Source: Pochonia chlamydosporia 170
Taxonomy: Eukaryota > Ascomycota > Sordariomycetes > Hypocreales > Clavicipitaceae
Length of the DNA: 64,000 bases
Assembly (NCBI RefSeq): GCF_001653235.2
Contig: NC_035791.1
Coordinates: 1,798,001 to 1,862,000, forward strand
Direction: 5' to 3'
The notes below the pieces were generated by a model. The model did not search any database and was not told the origin of the DNA. It saw nothing but the letters and a program-made list of their open reading frames with translations. This document shows, piece after piece, positions 21,018 through 31,639 of the stretch; position 1 is the first letter of the stretch, and each line of letters opens with the position of its first letter. A program made the translations under genes and the position numbers.

Positions 21018-23239
21018 ATGGTTCAACCATCGAGTGGTCGACGCAAAATGTCCAGCTCACAAGCATCCGCGACCTCACCGCCGCCGTCCGGACGCAAAGT
21101 GAACAGGTCGTGTATTGAATGTACTCGTCGCAAGATCAAGTGCGATGGCCGGCAACCATGCGGTAGCTGCGTCTACTACCACAATGCCGATACTTGCGAG
21201 TTCCGTCAACGCTCAAGGCGGAATGCCGTGAGCAGAAGGTACGCCAGTCTAACCCATGCAAAAGGAAGAAAGAAGATCAACAACAACAACAAAAAACACC
21301 TCACAACTGTACACATCTAACTCAACCTTGCCACAGCACCTTTGACAAGACCTCAGAACAGCTGAAATTGCAGTCCAAGGTCCTGGAGACCCTGTTCCCC
21401 GGCTCCAATGTCGCAGACCTGCTGGAAAAGAGTCAAAGTGAACTTCTCGAGCTGCTCAACATGAACAGCATACCTCCACATAATAACCTACAACATCAGC
21501 CTCACCTACCCATTACTCCAGGCCCGCCACCCATTCCTCCCCAGAGACAAGACGAAGACGGCCAGTTTGCCTCTGGTTCAACAGCCGACGAATCCGCTCC
21601 CATGTCTGAAAATGGAGAACCAGCCGAGGACCGGCAATGGGACGAATCCCTTGACCAACCTGCCACAGTTGCAAGCGATGATATCAACGCTCTTGGCTTG
21701 GCCGCGGATAATCAGCACGCGCGCTCTTACCTCGGTGTCACATCCATGAGTGCCGTGTTCAGGACCATCTTTCGATTATGCCCAGCCGCAAAGGAGCATA
21801 CAGCACAATGCGCAAGAGCCCTGACCGCAGTGCCAGCACAAGCACAACTGGCGGTTCCTGTTCTTGGCAGGGATCCAGCGCTCGGTATTTTGAGGGAACA
21901 GCGCTGTATCGACTTTTATTTCGAGCACATCCACCCTATTACTCCATTCCTCGACGAGGAAGACTTTCGAAGTCAGTATGCTTCTGGTACTCGACAGGAT
22001 GGTTCCTGGATGGGACTGTTGAACATGGTGTTTGCTTTGGGTTCCATTGCTTCCGGGAGCGAGGGCCTTCATGAGCAATATTACCGAGAAGCTCGCTCAT
22101 TTACTGGCCTAGATAGCCTAGGATCTGGGAACCTTGAAAGCTTACAGGCTTTATGTCTCCTTGGCGGCTATTACTTGCATTTCCGCAATTCGCCCAATAT
22201 GGCATATAGCATTCTCGGCGCTGCCCAACGAGTAGCCATTGCGCTAGGCTTGCACCGTGAGCCTCGGAAAGCTGCTAATATGACCGATCCAGCGGAAATA
22301 GAGTCGTACCGAAGGCGCGTCGAAACTAGGAGACGGACGTGGTGGGCTCTGTTCTGCCTTGACACATGGGCCTGTATGACACAAGGACGCCCAACCTGCG
22401 GCCGGTGGGAAAGCAGTACTATGGACACGTACTTTCCCTCTTGCCTCTACCCGGACGATCAATGCGCCATTTTGCTCCGTGCTAACATTGAATTTTGTCT
22501 GATATTCGAACGGGTTCAGCATCGCTTCGCCCAGTTTAGCCGGCTATCAAACCAGGAGGTCCTGGCCGTCGACGCCGAACTACAGACTTGGTATAACAGC
22601 CTACCCCAGGAAACAAGACAAGTCGACAATGCGCCTCAGCGTTTCCGATTCGCACGGGAGTTAATGAAGACGAGATACTACAACGCTCGCGTTATTCTCG
22701 CTCGATCACTCATACTATACATGGCCCACGACTTCAAGCGCAAAATCAGAGACCTCGTTCCTGAGCAGCGCCAAATACTCGATCATTGCTGTTCCATCTC
22801 CTCGGAAGCAATCGATTCAACAGCACGATACTGGACCCCGAACCGTATTCATGTGTGGAACCTGGCATGGTACCTTTTCCAGGCGTGTACAGTGCCCCTG
22901 CTCAGCATCGCCATTGAAAGAAATATGCAGCAGCGCCAGCAAGAACAGGTGCCATCACCAGCGTCAGACAGAGTTATCTCCTGGCAGACAAGTTTGGCCA
23001 AGGCGCTGGAGACATTTGCCGAAATGCGGCCCTGGATGCGCGCCTCTGATCGTTCTCCGGATATTGTATCTGCCTTGTACGAAGCACTTACAGTGGTTGG
23101 GGGAGGGGATGACCAGACACCTTCTGCTACGGACGGCAGCTTGGATCTCTTTGGCTGGTGTGACGAGCAACTTACTGAGATGGATTGGGGGGTGTTTCTC
23201 GGCGATGAGACTTTGGCAAGGGGGATGTATCCGATGTGA
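21018..23239 (+). CDS. Zn2Cys6 transcription factor with fungal-specific regulatory domain
   Basis: Two exons: 21018-21238 and 21337-23239, 707 residues. The zinc cluster has Cys at about 32, 35, 42, 48, 51 and 60 (CIECTRRKIKCDGRQPCGSC), followed by the basic linker RQRSRRNAVSR. The intron falls right after this, and splicing restores VSRSTFDKTSEQLK, which leads into a coiled-coil-like dimerisation stretch LQSKVLETLF. The PF04082-type middle homology region starts near residue 250 (CIDFYFEHIHPITPFLDEEDF) and includes NMAYSILGAAQRVAIALGLH and the RRRTWWALFCLDTW motif. It should be a nuclear activator or repressor. Its divergent partner encodes beta-mannosidase, so control of hemicellulose use is plausible but unproven. 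An alternative in-frame ATG is at 21048, also before the zinc cluster. Confidence 0.9.
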
Positions 23240-23536
23240 AATGAGATACAGATGACGGTGTTTGCCGGTGTTCTTAGAATGTCTATGGATGGCTGAGCTG
23301 CAATGGCAATTTCGGATATCAACTCACTTGCAAACACTTCTGAGCAGAATGTGAGGCCAAAGTCAGTCAACTCACCAAACCCGAACGGCTATCTGCCCCG
23401 TTCGCCTGTCAACACTCTATAAAACCCAGCCCGTTGGTCAATCCTCTCCGTACATGTGCAAATATACTATCCCGCCTTTGTCTGCAACCACGAGCCTCAA
23501 CGTTTCGAGGTTAAATATCCCTCGCTCTATCTCAAC

Positions 23537-24005
23537 ATGGCACGCAAGCCCCAGTCAATGGCAGGCAAATTCGGCTCCATGAAATGCAAAAATCCTAGCC
23601 ATTTCAGAGAAATCCGGGTCTATCGCAGAACAATACGATGCGACAGCTGCCACCGCCCTACTACTTATTGGCCCAACATTCGCCGCAGTAGAGTGACGCT
23701 CTTCAGGTATGGCAACAGGTGAGCACGAAATACGCACCCCCGTATTACATCGTCATATCTATGAAGTCTTCTAACAGTTCGATAGGATCGTTCGACGCGG
23801 CTATCCACCGCGGGGTTGGTACGGTCGCCCTAGAGGGTATAGGTTCCGCGCTTCAAAGAGGAGCCAGCCTGGTGGTTCTCAATCGCGTTGTGTAAGAGCT
23901 TCGCAGAAGGGGATAGCAAGTCTTGAGAAACAGACTGGGCAGAATGGAGACTCTAAGGCAAATGAGAGAAAAAGCAATGATATGATGAAGAGGGCTGAAG
24001 TTTAA
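23537..24005 (+). CDS. Small basic protein, unrecognised
   Basis: Two exons, 23537-23718 and 23786-24005, with a 67-nt GT...AG intron, give 133 residues. The product is very basic, with FREIRVYRRTIRCDSCHRP and RRGYPPRGWYGRPRGYRF. Cys at about 17, 36 and 39 and a nearby His (CDSCH) could bind a metal, but only one CxxC pair is present. The tail is hydrophilic (KQTGQNGDSKANERK). No signal peptide. I do not recognise a family. Support is the clean splice junction and the tight C/T-rich leader before the ATG. It could be a lineage-specific protein or a chance reading; it lies 297 bases after the Zn2Cys6 gene and 309 before the next small gene, all on the plus strand. Confidence 0.45.
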
Positions 24006-24313
24006 GAGAACAAAGATCAGGACAGTAGTTGCAAAGACAGAGAAATGATGGCAAGGAACCAAAGATACGAAGTCTGTCACTTCCAAATACAGTAGTCAGA
24101 TACCTTACTATTAAATTCAGCAAGAAAAATGCCACTTTTCCCAGATATACAGTATCCATGACACCGCAAATCTTCCATTCAAGAATCCGAGCAAGCCCGT
24201 CGAAAGACTTTCCACAGCGGAGCATAACGCCAACAACCAGGCAGCAACATCACTATCAACACACAGAACTACAGAACCCCCCAACTCCCAACAATCCACT
24301 CCCAACATCAAAC

Positions 24314-24769
24314 ATGGCAGAAAGAATCCAAAGACTCCTATCAAACTACCCATTCACAACCACGGCCCTCGGCACAGGAACCATCCTCATTGCCCCGGTG
24401 CTCGTTGCGCTTGGAGGCCACACAGCAGCAGGTATGCTTACTTTGGTCTCATCTACCACCAAGCTAATTATTCCAGGGGTATTTGCGGCGGCAGCAGCAA
24501 ACAGCGGGCATGGATTTAGTTTTATGTCTGTATTGAAGGGCGTGGGGTGGGTGTTGGGCGGGATTGCGCAACAGCTTGGGGAGCTGGTGTTTGGGATGTT
24601 CATGGATGGTCTTTTTGGGACTGGTCCAGTTGGAAGAATTAAGAAGAGTGGGCTTGAGGAAAGAGATGTGAGGATTCAGACTAGAGATACAGAGAGGGAG
24701 AAAGATGAGGGTGAGAAGGAGGTGGAGGTGGAGGCTGGAAAAGAAAAGTTGGACGGTATCTGTCTGTAA
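24314..24769 (+). CDS. IFI6/IFI27-like small membrane protein
   Basis: Two exons, 24314-24431 and 24477-24769, separated by a 45-nt intron with a GCTAAT branch-like site; the intron is a multiple of three without a stop, so it can be missed. The spliced product has 136 residues. Residues 15-95 are hydrophobic and Gly/Ala-rich, with GHTAAGVFAAAAANSGHG at the splice junction, resembling the repeated G..AG.IAA motif of the IFI6/IFI27 (ISG12) family. VLKGVGWVLGGIAQQLGELVFG follows. The C-terminal 45 residues are highly charged. In animals these are small mitochondrial or ER membrane proteins linked to apoptosis and antiviral responses; fungal members have no known role. Assignment rests on the Gly/Ala pattern and size and is moderately sure. 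Confidence 0.65.
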   Translation: MAERIQRLLSNYPFTTTALGTGTILIAPVLVALGGHTAAGMLTLVSSTTKLIIPGVFAAAAANSGHGFSFMSVLKGVGWVLGGIAQQLGELVFGMFMDGLFGTGPVGRIKKSGLEERDVRIQTRDTEREKDEGEKEVEVEAGKEKLDGICL

Positions 24770-24959
24770 TGTTGTTGAAGGAACACTATTGCAAGTTCAG
24801 ACCAGAGACGAGCGGGTGTAATGCGTATAGTTTCCGGTGCATTCATATCAAAGTCGTGAGATGAATACAAGTTATAAGCCATAACCAATCACATAAATAC
24901 CATTCCAACATGCTCATAAATATTCATCTATACTGTATCAGTACACTCAGGTATATTGT

Positions 24960-26618
24960 CTACCCAGAAACAAGCTCATCCCTCGCCTTTATATCCTCCT
25001 TCTTCCCCTCTTCTCCCTCACCACCACCACTCTTCTTCTCAACCCCCGTCTCCCTCGCCTTCGCCTCCAACTCCTTCTTGGTCAACCGTATCGCCCCCTT
25101 GGCCAACGCCTCCGCCGGCAACGGCCGAATAATCGGCTGCGCAACCCACACAGGCCGCTTACACCTCCTCACCGTGCCCTTTGAGCTCTCTCCCTCTGGT
25201 AAATCGTCCGTCTCATCGCCCAGCTTGTCCAGCTCTTGTTGGAAGCTCTTCCCGTCGGTGGCCTCATATTCTATTAATTCCTTTGCGACTCGTCGCTCTA
25301 CTGCTCCGAGAACCCTTTCGTACCCCTGTATACCATCTCTGCGGCTGCGGGCCAACATGTCTCTTATATCGGTGTGCTTGGAAACAAAGTGTCGTAACAG
25401 GTGGAATAGATGCGGTTGCATGGCTGTCAAATTCGGTGAAGCCTCGTCGCGTTTTCCACCGTCGGAATCCTTCTTGCGGCGCTTTTGAGGGCGTTCCTCG
25501 GATTCAGCTTCTTGGGCTTGCTCTTCTAACCAGGCTGTGTCGTCTCCTGGGATGAACAGCGGTCGTCTGACGGGAGGTTCGACCCCAAGGGCGTGTTTGT
25601 GCAAGATATCCAGATATCGGCGCGTGATGGCATCGACTCGCCAGCCGCCATTGCCGTCCCTCCCCCTCCAGTACTCTCTCCCTTCATCCCCTACAGTCGG
25701 CGGTTTCGCAAAGAGCGCAGGATCACTCAGATTTCCCTCCGCACTCATCACACCATCGGCCCCTGTGGCAGTCAGACACTCGTCAATATCCCCACCCTGT
25801 AAAATGTTACCATTCGCAAAGATAACAGTTTCTGGCGGCAGGCTATCTCTCAGAAACCTCAACATCTTCCAGTCTGCCACACCTGTCAAGTGCCCCTTTT
25901 GCTCCCTTCGTCGTCCATGAACCGTTAATATCGACGCACCAGCCTTCAAGACGTTCTGCGCATACGCCAACGTCTTCTCTTTATCCTCCAGGATGCGAAT
26001 CTTGGCTGTCACAGGAACAGAAAGTTCCTTGTGCAACGTGTTGATCAGCCGAAAGATCAAGTCCTGATCTTCTTGTAGGAATGCGCCGTAGTGACCCTTG
26101 CGCGCAATACCTTGCGGGCAGCCAAGGTTCAAGTCGACCGCGTCGCAGTAGGGAGCGACTTGCTTGGCCGCAGAGAGTAGAGCTTCGGGGTCGTTGGCGC
26201 AAAATTGTACGAAGAGAGGCCGGTCGATGGATGGGTTGCCGTCGAGCCAGGGGTCATGTGAATCGGGCTTCGTAGATTGGAAATGGGCTCTGCGGTACTT
26301 GATTTCCTGAGAGAAGAGACGGGCGTGAAACATGGGCGTATAGGCCAGCATTTTCTTCTTTTCCTCTTCAGTGAGAAAGGATCGCGTGAGCATTCGCCAG
26401 GCCTGCAGATGCAGTTGGTTTGGTCAGAATCCAGCAAACCAGCAAAGTTGGGATTGACAGCATCATGGCGCACATACAAACTCGGACTGGTCCACCATTG
26501 GAGCTACAATATACTTGGGTTTCCCAATGCTCTCGTAAAACGCTCTGCCATGCAACTTTTTCCTTCCCTGGGTGGCATCGGCTGTAGGCGCACCCTGTGT
26601 TGTATCCGTGGTCGTCAT
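24960..26618 (-). CDS. DUS1: tRNA-dihydrouridine(16/17) synthase Dus1
   Basis: Two exons, 26618-26478 and 26402-24960, 527 residues. Splicing joins APMVDQSEF to AWRMLTRSF, the standard Dus1 N-terminus. The flavoenzyme reduces U16 and U17 in tRNA. Visible motifs are VQFCANDP, the catalytic Cys (about 142) in LNLGCPQGIARKGHYGAFL, the substrate Lys in VTAKIRI, the phosphate-binding loops LTVHGRRREQKG and FANGNI, and GADGVMSAEGNL. After the barrel and helical domain there is a Lys/Arg-rich segment (RPQKRRKK) and a C-terminal RCKRPVWVAQPIIRPLP block. An in-frame ATG at 26726 would add 36 residues rich in Arg with no Asp or Glu, like a mitochondrial presequence. I annotate the shorter form because yeast Dus1 starts near the same conserved block. 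Confidence 0.93.
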
Positions 26619-26963
26619 GGTCGCAAATCGTCGTGCAGCAACCGGCTGCCAAGTCACAACGTATCGAAGAGGAGGAAGGAGGCAGATTTGCAGGGACAGA
26701 CCAGTCCGCTTCCAGGCCCGCTGCATAAAGAAATAGGGAAATCCTACCCCGATTGTTGTAGTAGGAGGGCAACGGGACTCATCTAATGCAATCCGTTCAT
26801 AGAATTGATACTTTACTTAAAAAAAAAAAAGTTGGGGAGGTTTCCATCGCCCCACATCTGACGGGCATCAAATCCAGACGCCATCAACCAGACCCTTCAC
26901 TGTTGTGGAGCAGCTTCAGTGGAGCAGACCTGATTATTCTTTCGAGCAACATTGAACTAAACA
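26619..26963. other. Upstream of DUS1
   Basis: This stretch holds the DUS1 leader and promoter, including the possible 5' extension to 26726. An A-run is at 26819-26830. Nothing else seen. Confidence 0.4.
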
Positions 26964-27430
26964 ATGCATCACCCACGGTTCAAACAGGACACTCCAGAGC
27001 TACAAATAAATGGCCATTCCAACCAGACTAACGCGCCAGGCTCTAGCCATCATGAAGCGAGCGCCGTAATACCAAGGGAGCCCGACGAATCCTCAATGCA
27101 TGTATGTATTGCTAACGTATTATGCTCGTCTTCTCTCCCAAAACACATGAATAGAAAGAGTTTCCCAACGCACCAAAGACAACAGTTCTAACGAAATATA
27201 GCTCAACAAAAGTAACTTCATTCAAACTCTCCGCACTGATCGCTATACACCACTCGCTATTGTATTCTCATTGCCTCCGCCAAGTTGAATTCTGCAAGGT
27301 TGTGTTCAAATCCGGCCGCTGCAGTCTGCCAACAAGTCATTCCTTGACGAGACTCGATGACACGCTTCGAAGCCCAAATCCTCCTTCAACGCCTGCTGAA
27401 CCCCTCTATCCGTCCATGATCGCTCCATAG
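26964..27430 (+). CDS. Candidate small spliced gene, unrecognised
   Basis: ATG at 26964, exon 26964-27101, a 53-nt intron starting GTATGT with an internal TGCTAAC branch-like site and ending ATAG, then an open exon 27155-27430 ending TAG. The product would be 137 residues, beginning MHHPRFKQDTPELQ, polar in the first half. No domain, signal peptide or membrane segment is recognised. The textbook intron in an otherwise open frame is the only support. The second exon has an unusual mix of residues (many Ser, Leu, Pro) and may be accidental, so this is tentative. Confidence 0.28.
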
Positions 27431-27666
27431 CGTGGCCGCCGCAATATTAATGACATGTTTATGACTCTTTGGGGCTAAACGCCCCGCCTGGCATGTTGAG
27501 TTGTGACAAACTTGAAAAAAAACGCCGTCGACACCGTACTATGCTGTCCCTGAAACGCCGGCAACTGTAAATGTGAAATGAATACATGGCTTGTTTGGGG
27601 ATCCCAAGTCCCGTCGTTGAGAACCTAATCAACTACAGTGTTTCCCATGCTCTGAGTATTGCATCA

Positions 27667-30161
27667 TCAGAAAAAGTGAGTGTAAATCTTGGAGTTCTCG
27701 TGTACTTCCATTTCCTGAACGACTCGTTAGCTTCTTTTCAAGTCTCGCGAAAGCGAAAGAACAGGTTTGCAAAATCCAACGCACCATCTTGAATGAGTTG
27801 AGTTCTTCCTTAATCTGCTGCGCCAGCAGAGGAGTGAGCCGATTGCAAGTGGCGATTTCACCCCGGCGATCGTATTCCTGGCTTGGCCATGTATCGTAGA
27901 AGATGATACGGGGCGAGAATGTCGCATTACGCTTCGCCGGCGGCGTTCCTGACTGGCTGTCTTGGCGTAGCCGCAAAGCAGACATGAAGTAATCCTCACT
28001 ACCGATGGCGATCGAGCCAGTCCTCCTATGACCGTGGGTCTCATCGTTTGGCGTACTCGGTGCACTTGAGATCGGTGAGTCGGCAATGGCCGGAATGTTG
28101 GGAAGAACCAGATCCGGCGATGTAGACTCTTCTGTGGGTTTCACTGAAGGGCTACCGGCTCCTACAAAGTGAGAAAAATGCTTCGTTAGCTTCTGGCAAA
28201 ACTGCAAACAAAAATCAATATTTCGGTCCAAATACTCACGCTTTAAAATACCCTTTCTCACAGCTGCAAGCACTTCGGCGCGCTCCTTATCACCACCGAC
28301 AATGCTCTTCCGCTGCTCTCCCGCAGAGCTACCAAGTCGTTCGCTGCCGGTTTCCGGTACGTGAGCAGCGTCGATTGAGTTTCGCTCAAGGCGTGGGAAG
28401 CCAGTACCTCCATTGGCGGCATGGGGCTCCGCTGTCACGTTGACACGCTGCGTTTCCGCCTCAACTGTGATCATAGAAACAGCTGCCTGGCTTGCCTCTG
28501 GTGCAGGCGGATCAGGAGCAGGGACGCCAACAACGGACTTTGGTCTGAAAAGGCCAACAAGAGATCGGGTGCTTTTCTTCATGCCACGACCCATCTTGCG
28601 AATCATAATTGACGCAGATGAAGCCGTAGACGAAATAGAGAGATTGTCCGTGGACCCAAAGAATCGCCCGCCATAGATGCTATTTCCAATTCCACCAGCC
28701 TCTTGTGCCTGGGCAATACGTGCCTGTTCTGCATCGTACGCCTCCTCCTCGGTGGGTTCTTTGTGAAGTTTAGAAGGTTCTGCCTTCTCTGCCTCTTCTG
28801 CTGCCTTTCGGAACTCGGCGGCGCTACCAAAGGAGAATGCTCGTCGCAACCGGGACGTTTTGCTCTTTCCCTTGCCTCCCTTCTGATTAAGCGCAGCCAA
28901 TTGCTTTGCTGCAGGTGAATCAAGATTCGCCGTGGCGCCAGCCGCCGACGACGCCGAATCTTCATTGGCGTCATTTGCCATCGTGGCCGGCTTGGACAGA
29001 GGTGAGGGGCTGTGAGTGCGCTTAACAACATCAGACGAAGAGCCTCGAGCAGGCACGCTCAGCATCTTTTGATCATTCTTGGCCGTTGTTTCATCACTTC
29101 CCAGTAAAGAGGGGTTACCTGTGGGGGTGGGCACGTTACGGTTGGTCGCCTGCACATCAACCCTTGTTAGCACAGATTACATGCATTCACACGACCTGAT
29201 TGGGTAGGTCCAGGATAATTCAAGAATAATGACTTACAGAAGAAGGTCTGGAGTGGCTGCTGCGGGTTGAGGCAACACTCTCTGAACTTCCATTGCGAGA
29301 ATGAGAATTGGTCTGCACGAGGCGGGCCTGTTTACCCTCTGCGCTGTCACGCGAGATGGGTCTTGCGTTTCCGATTTCTCTGGTTTCGATTGTGTGGACG
29401 CTGCGTCGACGCATTCTCATCGCATCGTCTTGGCTTGCTTTCCTGTATTGTTGAAGGTCATCCATCGAAGACACGGACACCAATCCTTGATTGGCAGACA
29501 TGTTTGACGCAGAATATCTTCTATTGGCCTGATATGCTTGGCTTGGAGGCACCATGGATGGGCTTGGCGGAAGCGTTGTGCTCTGGGATCGGTTATGATG
29601 AGATGACTGAACCGTAGTTGTCCGTCTGTATCGATCTGGGCCGCTCTGCTTGGTAGAGGACGAGAAAGATGGCTGTGTTGATACAGACAAGAAGGATTGG
29701 GGTCGTGCTGCTGGTGATGTAATCCGGCCCGGTGTCAGAGCTGAGTCGTCCCGCGAGCCACCATAGCCCACGCCGAAAGAGTTCGAGTATCCCATCGAAT
29801 TGACTGAGGGACTATTCTGCGTGGCAGGACGATAACTCATACCAGAGTCAAAGGTCTGCGACGTGGGCCCTGTGGGCGATGAGGCAGTTCTATACGTCCC
29901 ATATTGCTGCCATGACAAAGTTTGGCTCAAGTTTGGGGTACTTGAAAACGCAAAAGGCTGCGCAGGGACAGAACCGCCTCTATATCCAGAAGATCCATTT
30001 GAAGTGTAGGCGGATCTTGGAGCCTGTGAGTTGCTCATGTTATATGGATGGCTACCGTGCGACTGACTGGGCGCCATCATGCCACCGGTTGACGAAGGGC
30101 GAGTTTGAAGCATAGTGGCAGTGGGAGTCTGGTGCGTATACGTCTGTACCAACGCAGCCAT
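27667..30161 (-). CDS. BNI4: Bni4-like morphogenesis scaffold
   Basis: Four exons: 30161-29238, 29149-28240, 28161-27785 and 27714-27667, 752 residues. Most of the protein is low-complexity, Ser/Pro/Gln-rich. Conserved islands are RLRRAFSFGSAAEFRKAAEE, IGNSIYGGRFFGSTDNLS, the junction VRKGILKRAGSPS (exons 2/3), and the C-terminal block PRIIFYDTWPSQEYDRRGE, TCNRLTPLLAQQIKEELNSFKM. The last 48-nt exon adds EMEVHENSKIYTHFF, the end expected for this family from memory. In yeast Bni4 ties chitin synthase III and the PP1 phosphatase Glc7 to the bud neck; the Glc7-docking motif there is RVxF-like, and RIIF here could serve. In hyphae a role at septa is inferred. The ATG at 30161 starts an exon with no upstream in-frame ATG. 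Confidence 0.78.
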
Positions 30162-31560
30162 ACTTCCTCGACAAAGTTGCCTGCTATGATGCCAGGGAGA
30201 TGTTTAGTGTGTTGTGAACAACGCTGGTCTGTTTTTTGACTCTGATGATACTGGACAAGTTGCTGACCGTAGAATCGCTACGTACCAGCTTCAAAAATCG
30301 AAACGGTACGAGTACAAAGAAGGGGTTTTTTTTGCTGAGGAACACAAAGTAAGTACAGGTCTCTCAATAGGGTTTCGCAGCGTTTGAAAGAGTGAATAGG
30401 CTAGGCTGAACACAAAGGCTTAATGGTGAAGAAGTAGGCAATAAAACAAGCTTCAGAGGCGAAAGAAGTACGTTTGTTGCAGAAATTGCTAACCTTGGGT
30501 TCCGTGTGTTGCTGTCCGCCAGTGGAAAATGTTTGTGGCAGCTTTCGCTTCCGAAACGCGTACGAGCAGAGTATCGAGTGGTTCAGTGGGCGTTTTCGGG
30601 ATTCCGGTATACAGGAAGGGAAAGAAAGACCGAGAACGAAAGGGCGATGGAATCAGAGAGGGACGCCAGCGACCAAATGAATGTGTGAAAAGTCAAAACG
30701 AATGTTGTGTCGAAATTATCTTCACTCCAACCGACAGATCTCCTGTCTGTATTTCTCTTCAACCTCGATGCCGATGTTTTCACAACGAACTAGGAGTCGA
30801 GTAGTAACGAGGAATGTGCCAAAGAGACACGAGGGAAGATTGAATCTCTAACTAGGTCCAACGGAACATGTGTAGATATTGTATCGATTGCGACCGACTC
30901 GAGTGATGGACTAGAATGATCGCCCGTTTTCTCGCTTCTGTGAGGGGAGAAGGACCACGAGAAGCGGTGCAAAGCTGTTACGGGTTCGACTTGGAGCAAT
31001 GGTAGCGGAGGCACTTCACTGCAAGCTCGGGGCGGAAGACGTGGACAAAGGCGAAGGACAAGACAATGCAAAAACCATGCCAAGTCGGCGTGTGTAACGC
31101 AACGCAACGCAACGCTAAGCCTAGAGACGCGGAGATAAAGATCGAAATGGGAAAAGAGAAGAGGCACGACACGAAGAGTTGAAACCGGAAGAGGGGGGAC
31201 GGGATCGGAGGTGATGCAGCGAAGAAAGGGGTTCACGCCAGAGGGATTGAGCTTCTGGAAGGAGTTCTTCGCGTGCTGGCGGACCAGGGCTGAGAGGTGG
31301 GTGGAAAAGGAAGGGAACAACGGGAACAGGTCAAGAAGGAGAGATGATAATGGTGATGAAGAATGAGGATGAAGGAAAGAAGAACAGGAAAAAAACGTCG
31401 ACAAGACTGTGGTGTGGTGGTGATGGGATGGGATGGATGGAAGGAAAACAGGTAAGTGGATGGATGGACTTTCGCCCTGGCCGTGGACACCACTTGAGAT
31501 GTTTTGGGGGAGCGGGGAGCTGTGGAAAGGTCCAGCCAACGTCTGGTTGGAAGTGTGGAC

Positions 31561-31582
31561 AGGCAGGCAGGCAGGCAGGCAG
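31561..31582 (+). repeat. Short tetranucleotide microsatellite (ggca)n
   Basis: Five tandem copies of a 4-base unit (aggc/ggca), flanked by unique sequence, upstream of BNI4. Confidence 0.75.
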
Positions 31583-31639
31583 ACCACAGCAACAATGAAG
31601 CAGCACAGGCTGCTCTGGAGAGAAAATCCAGCTGGAGCA

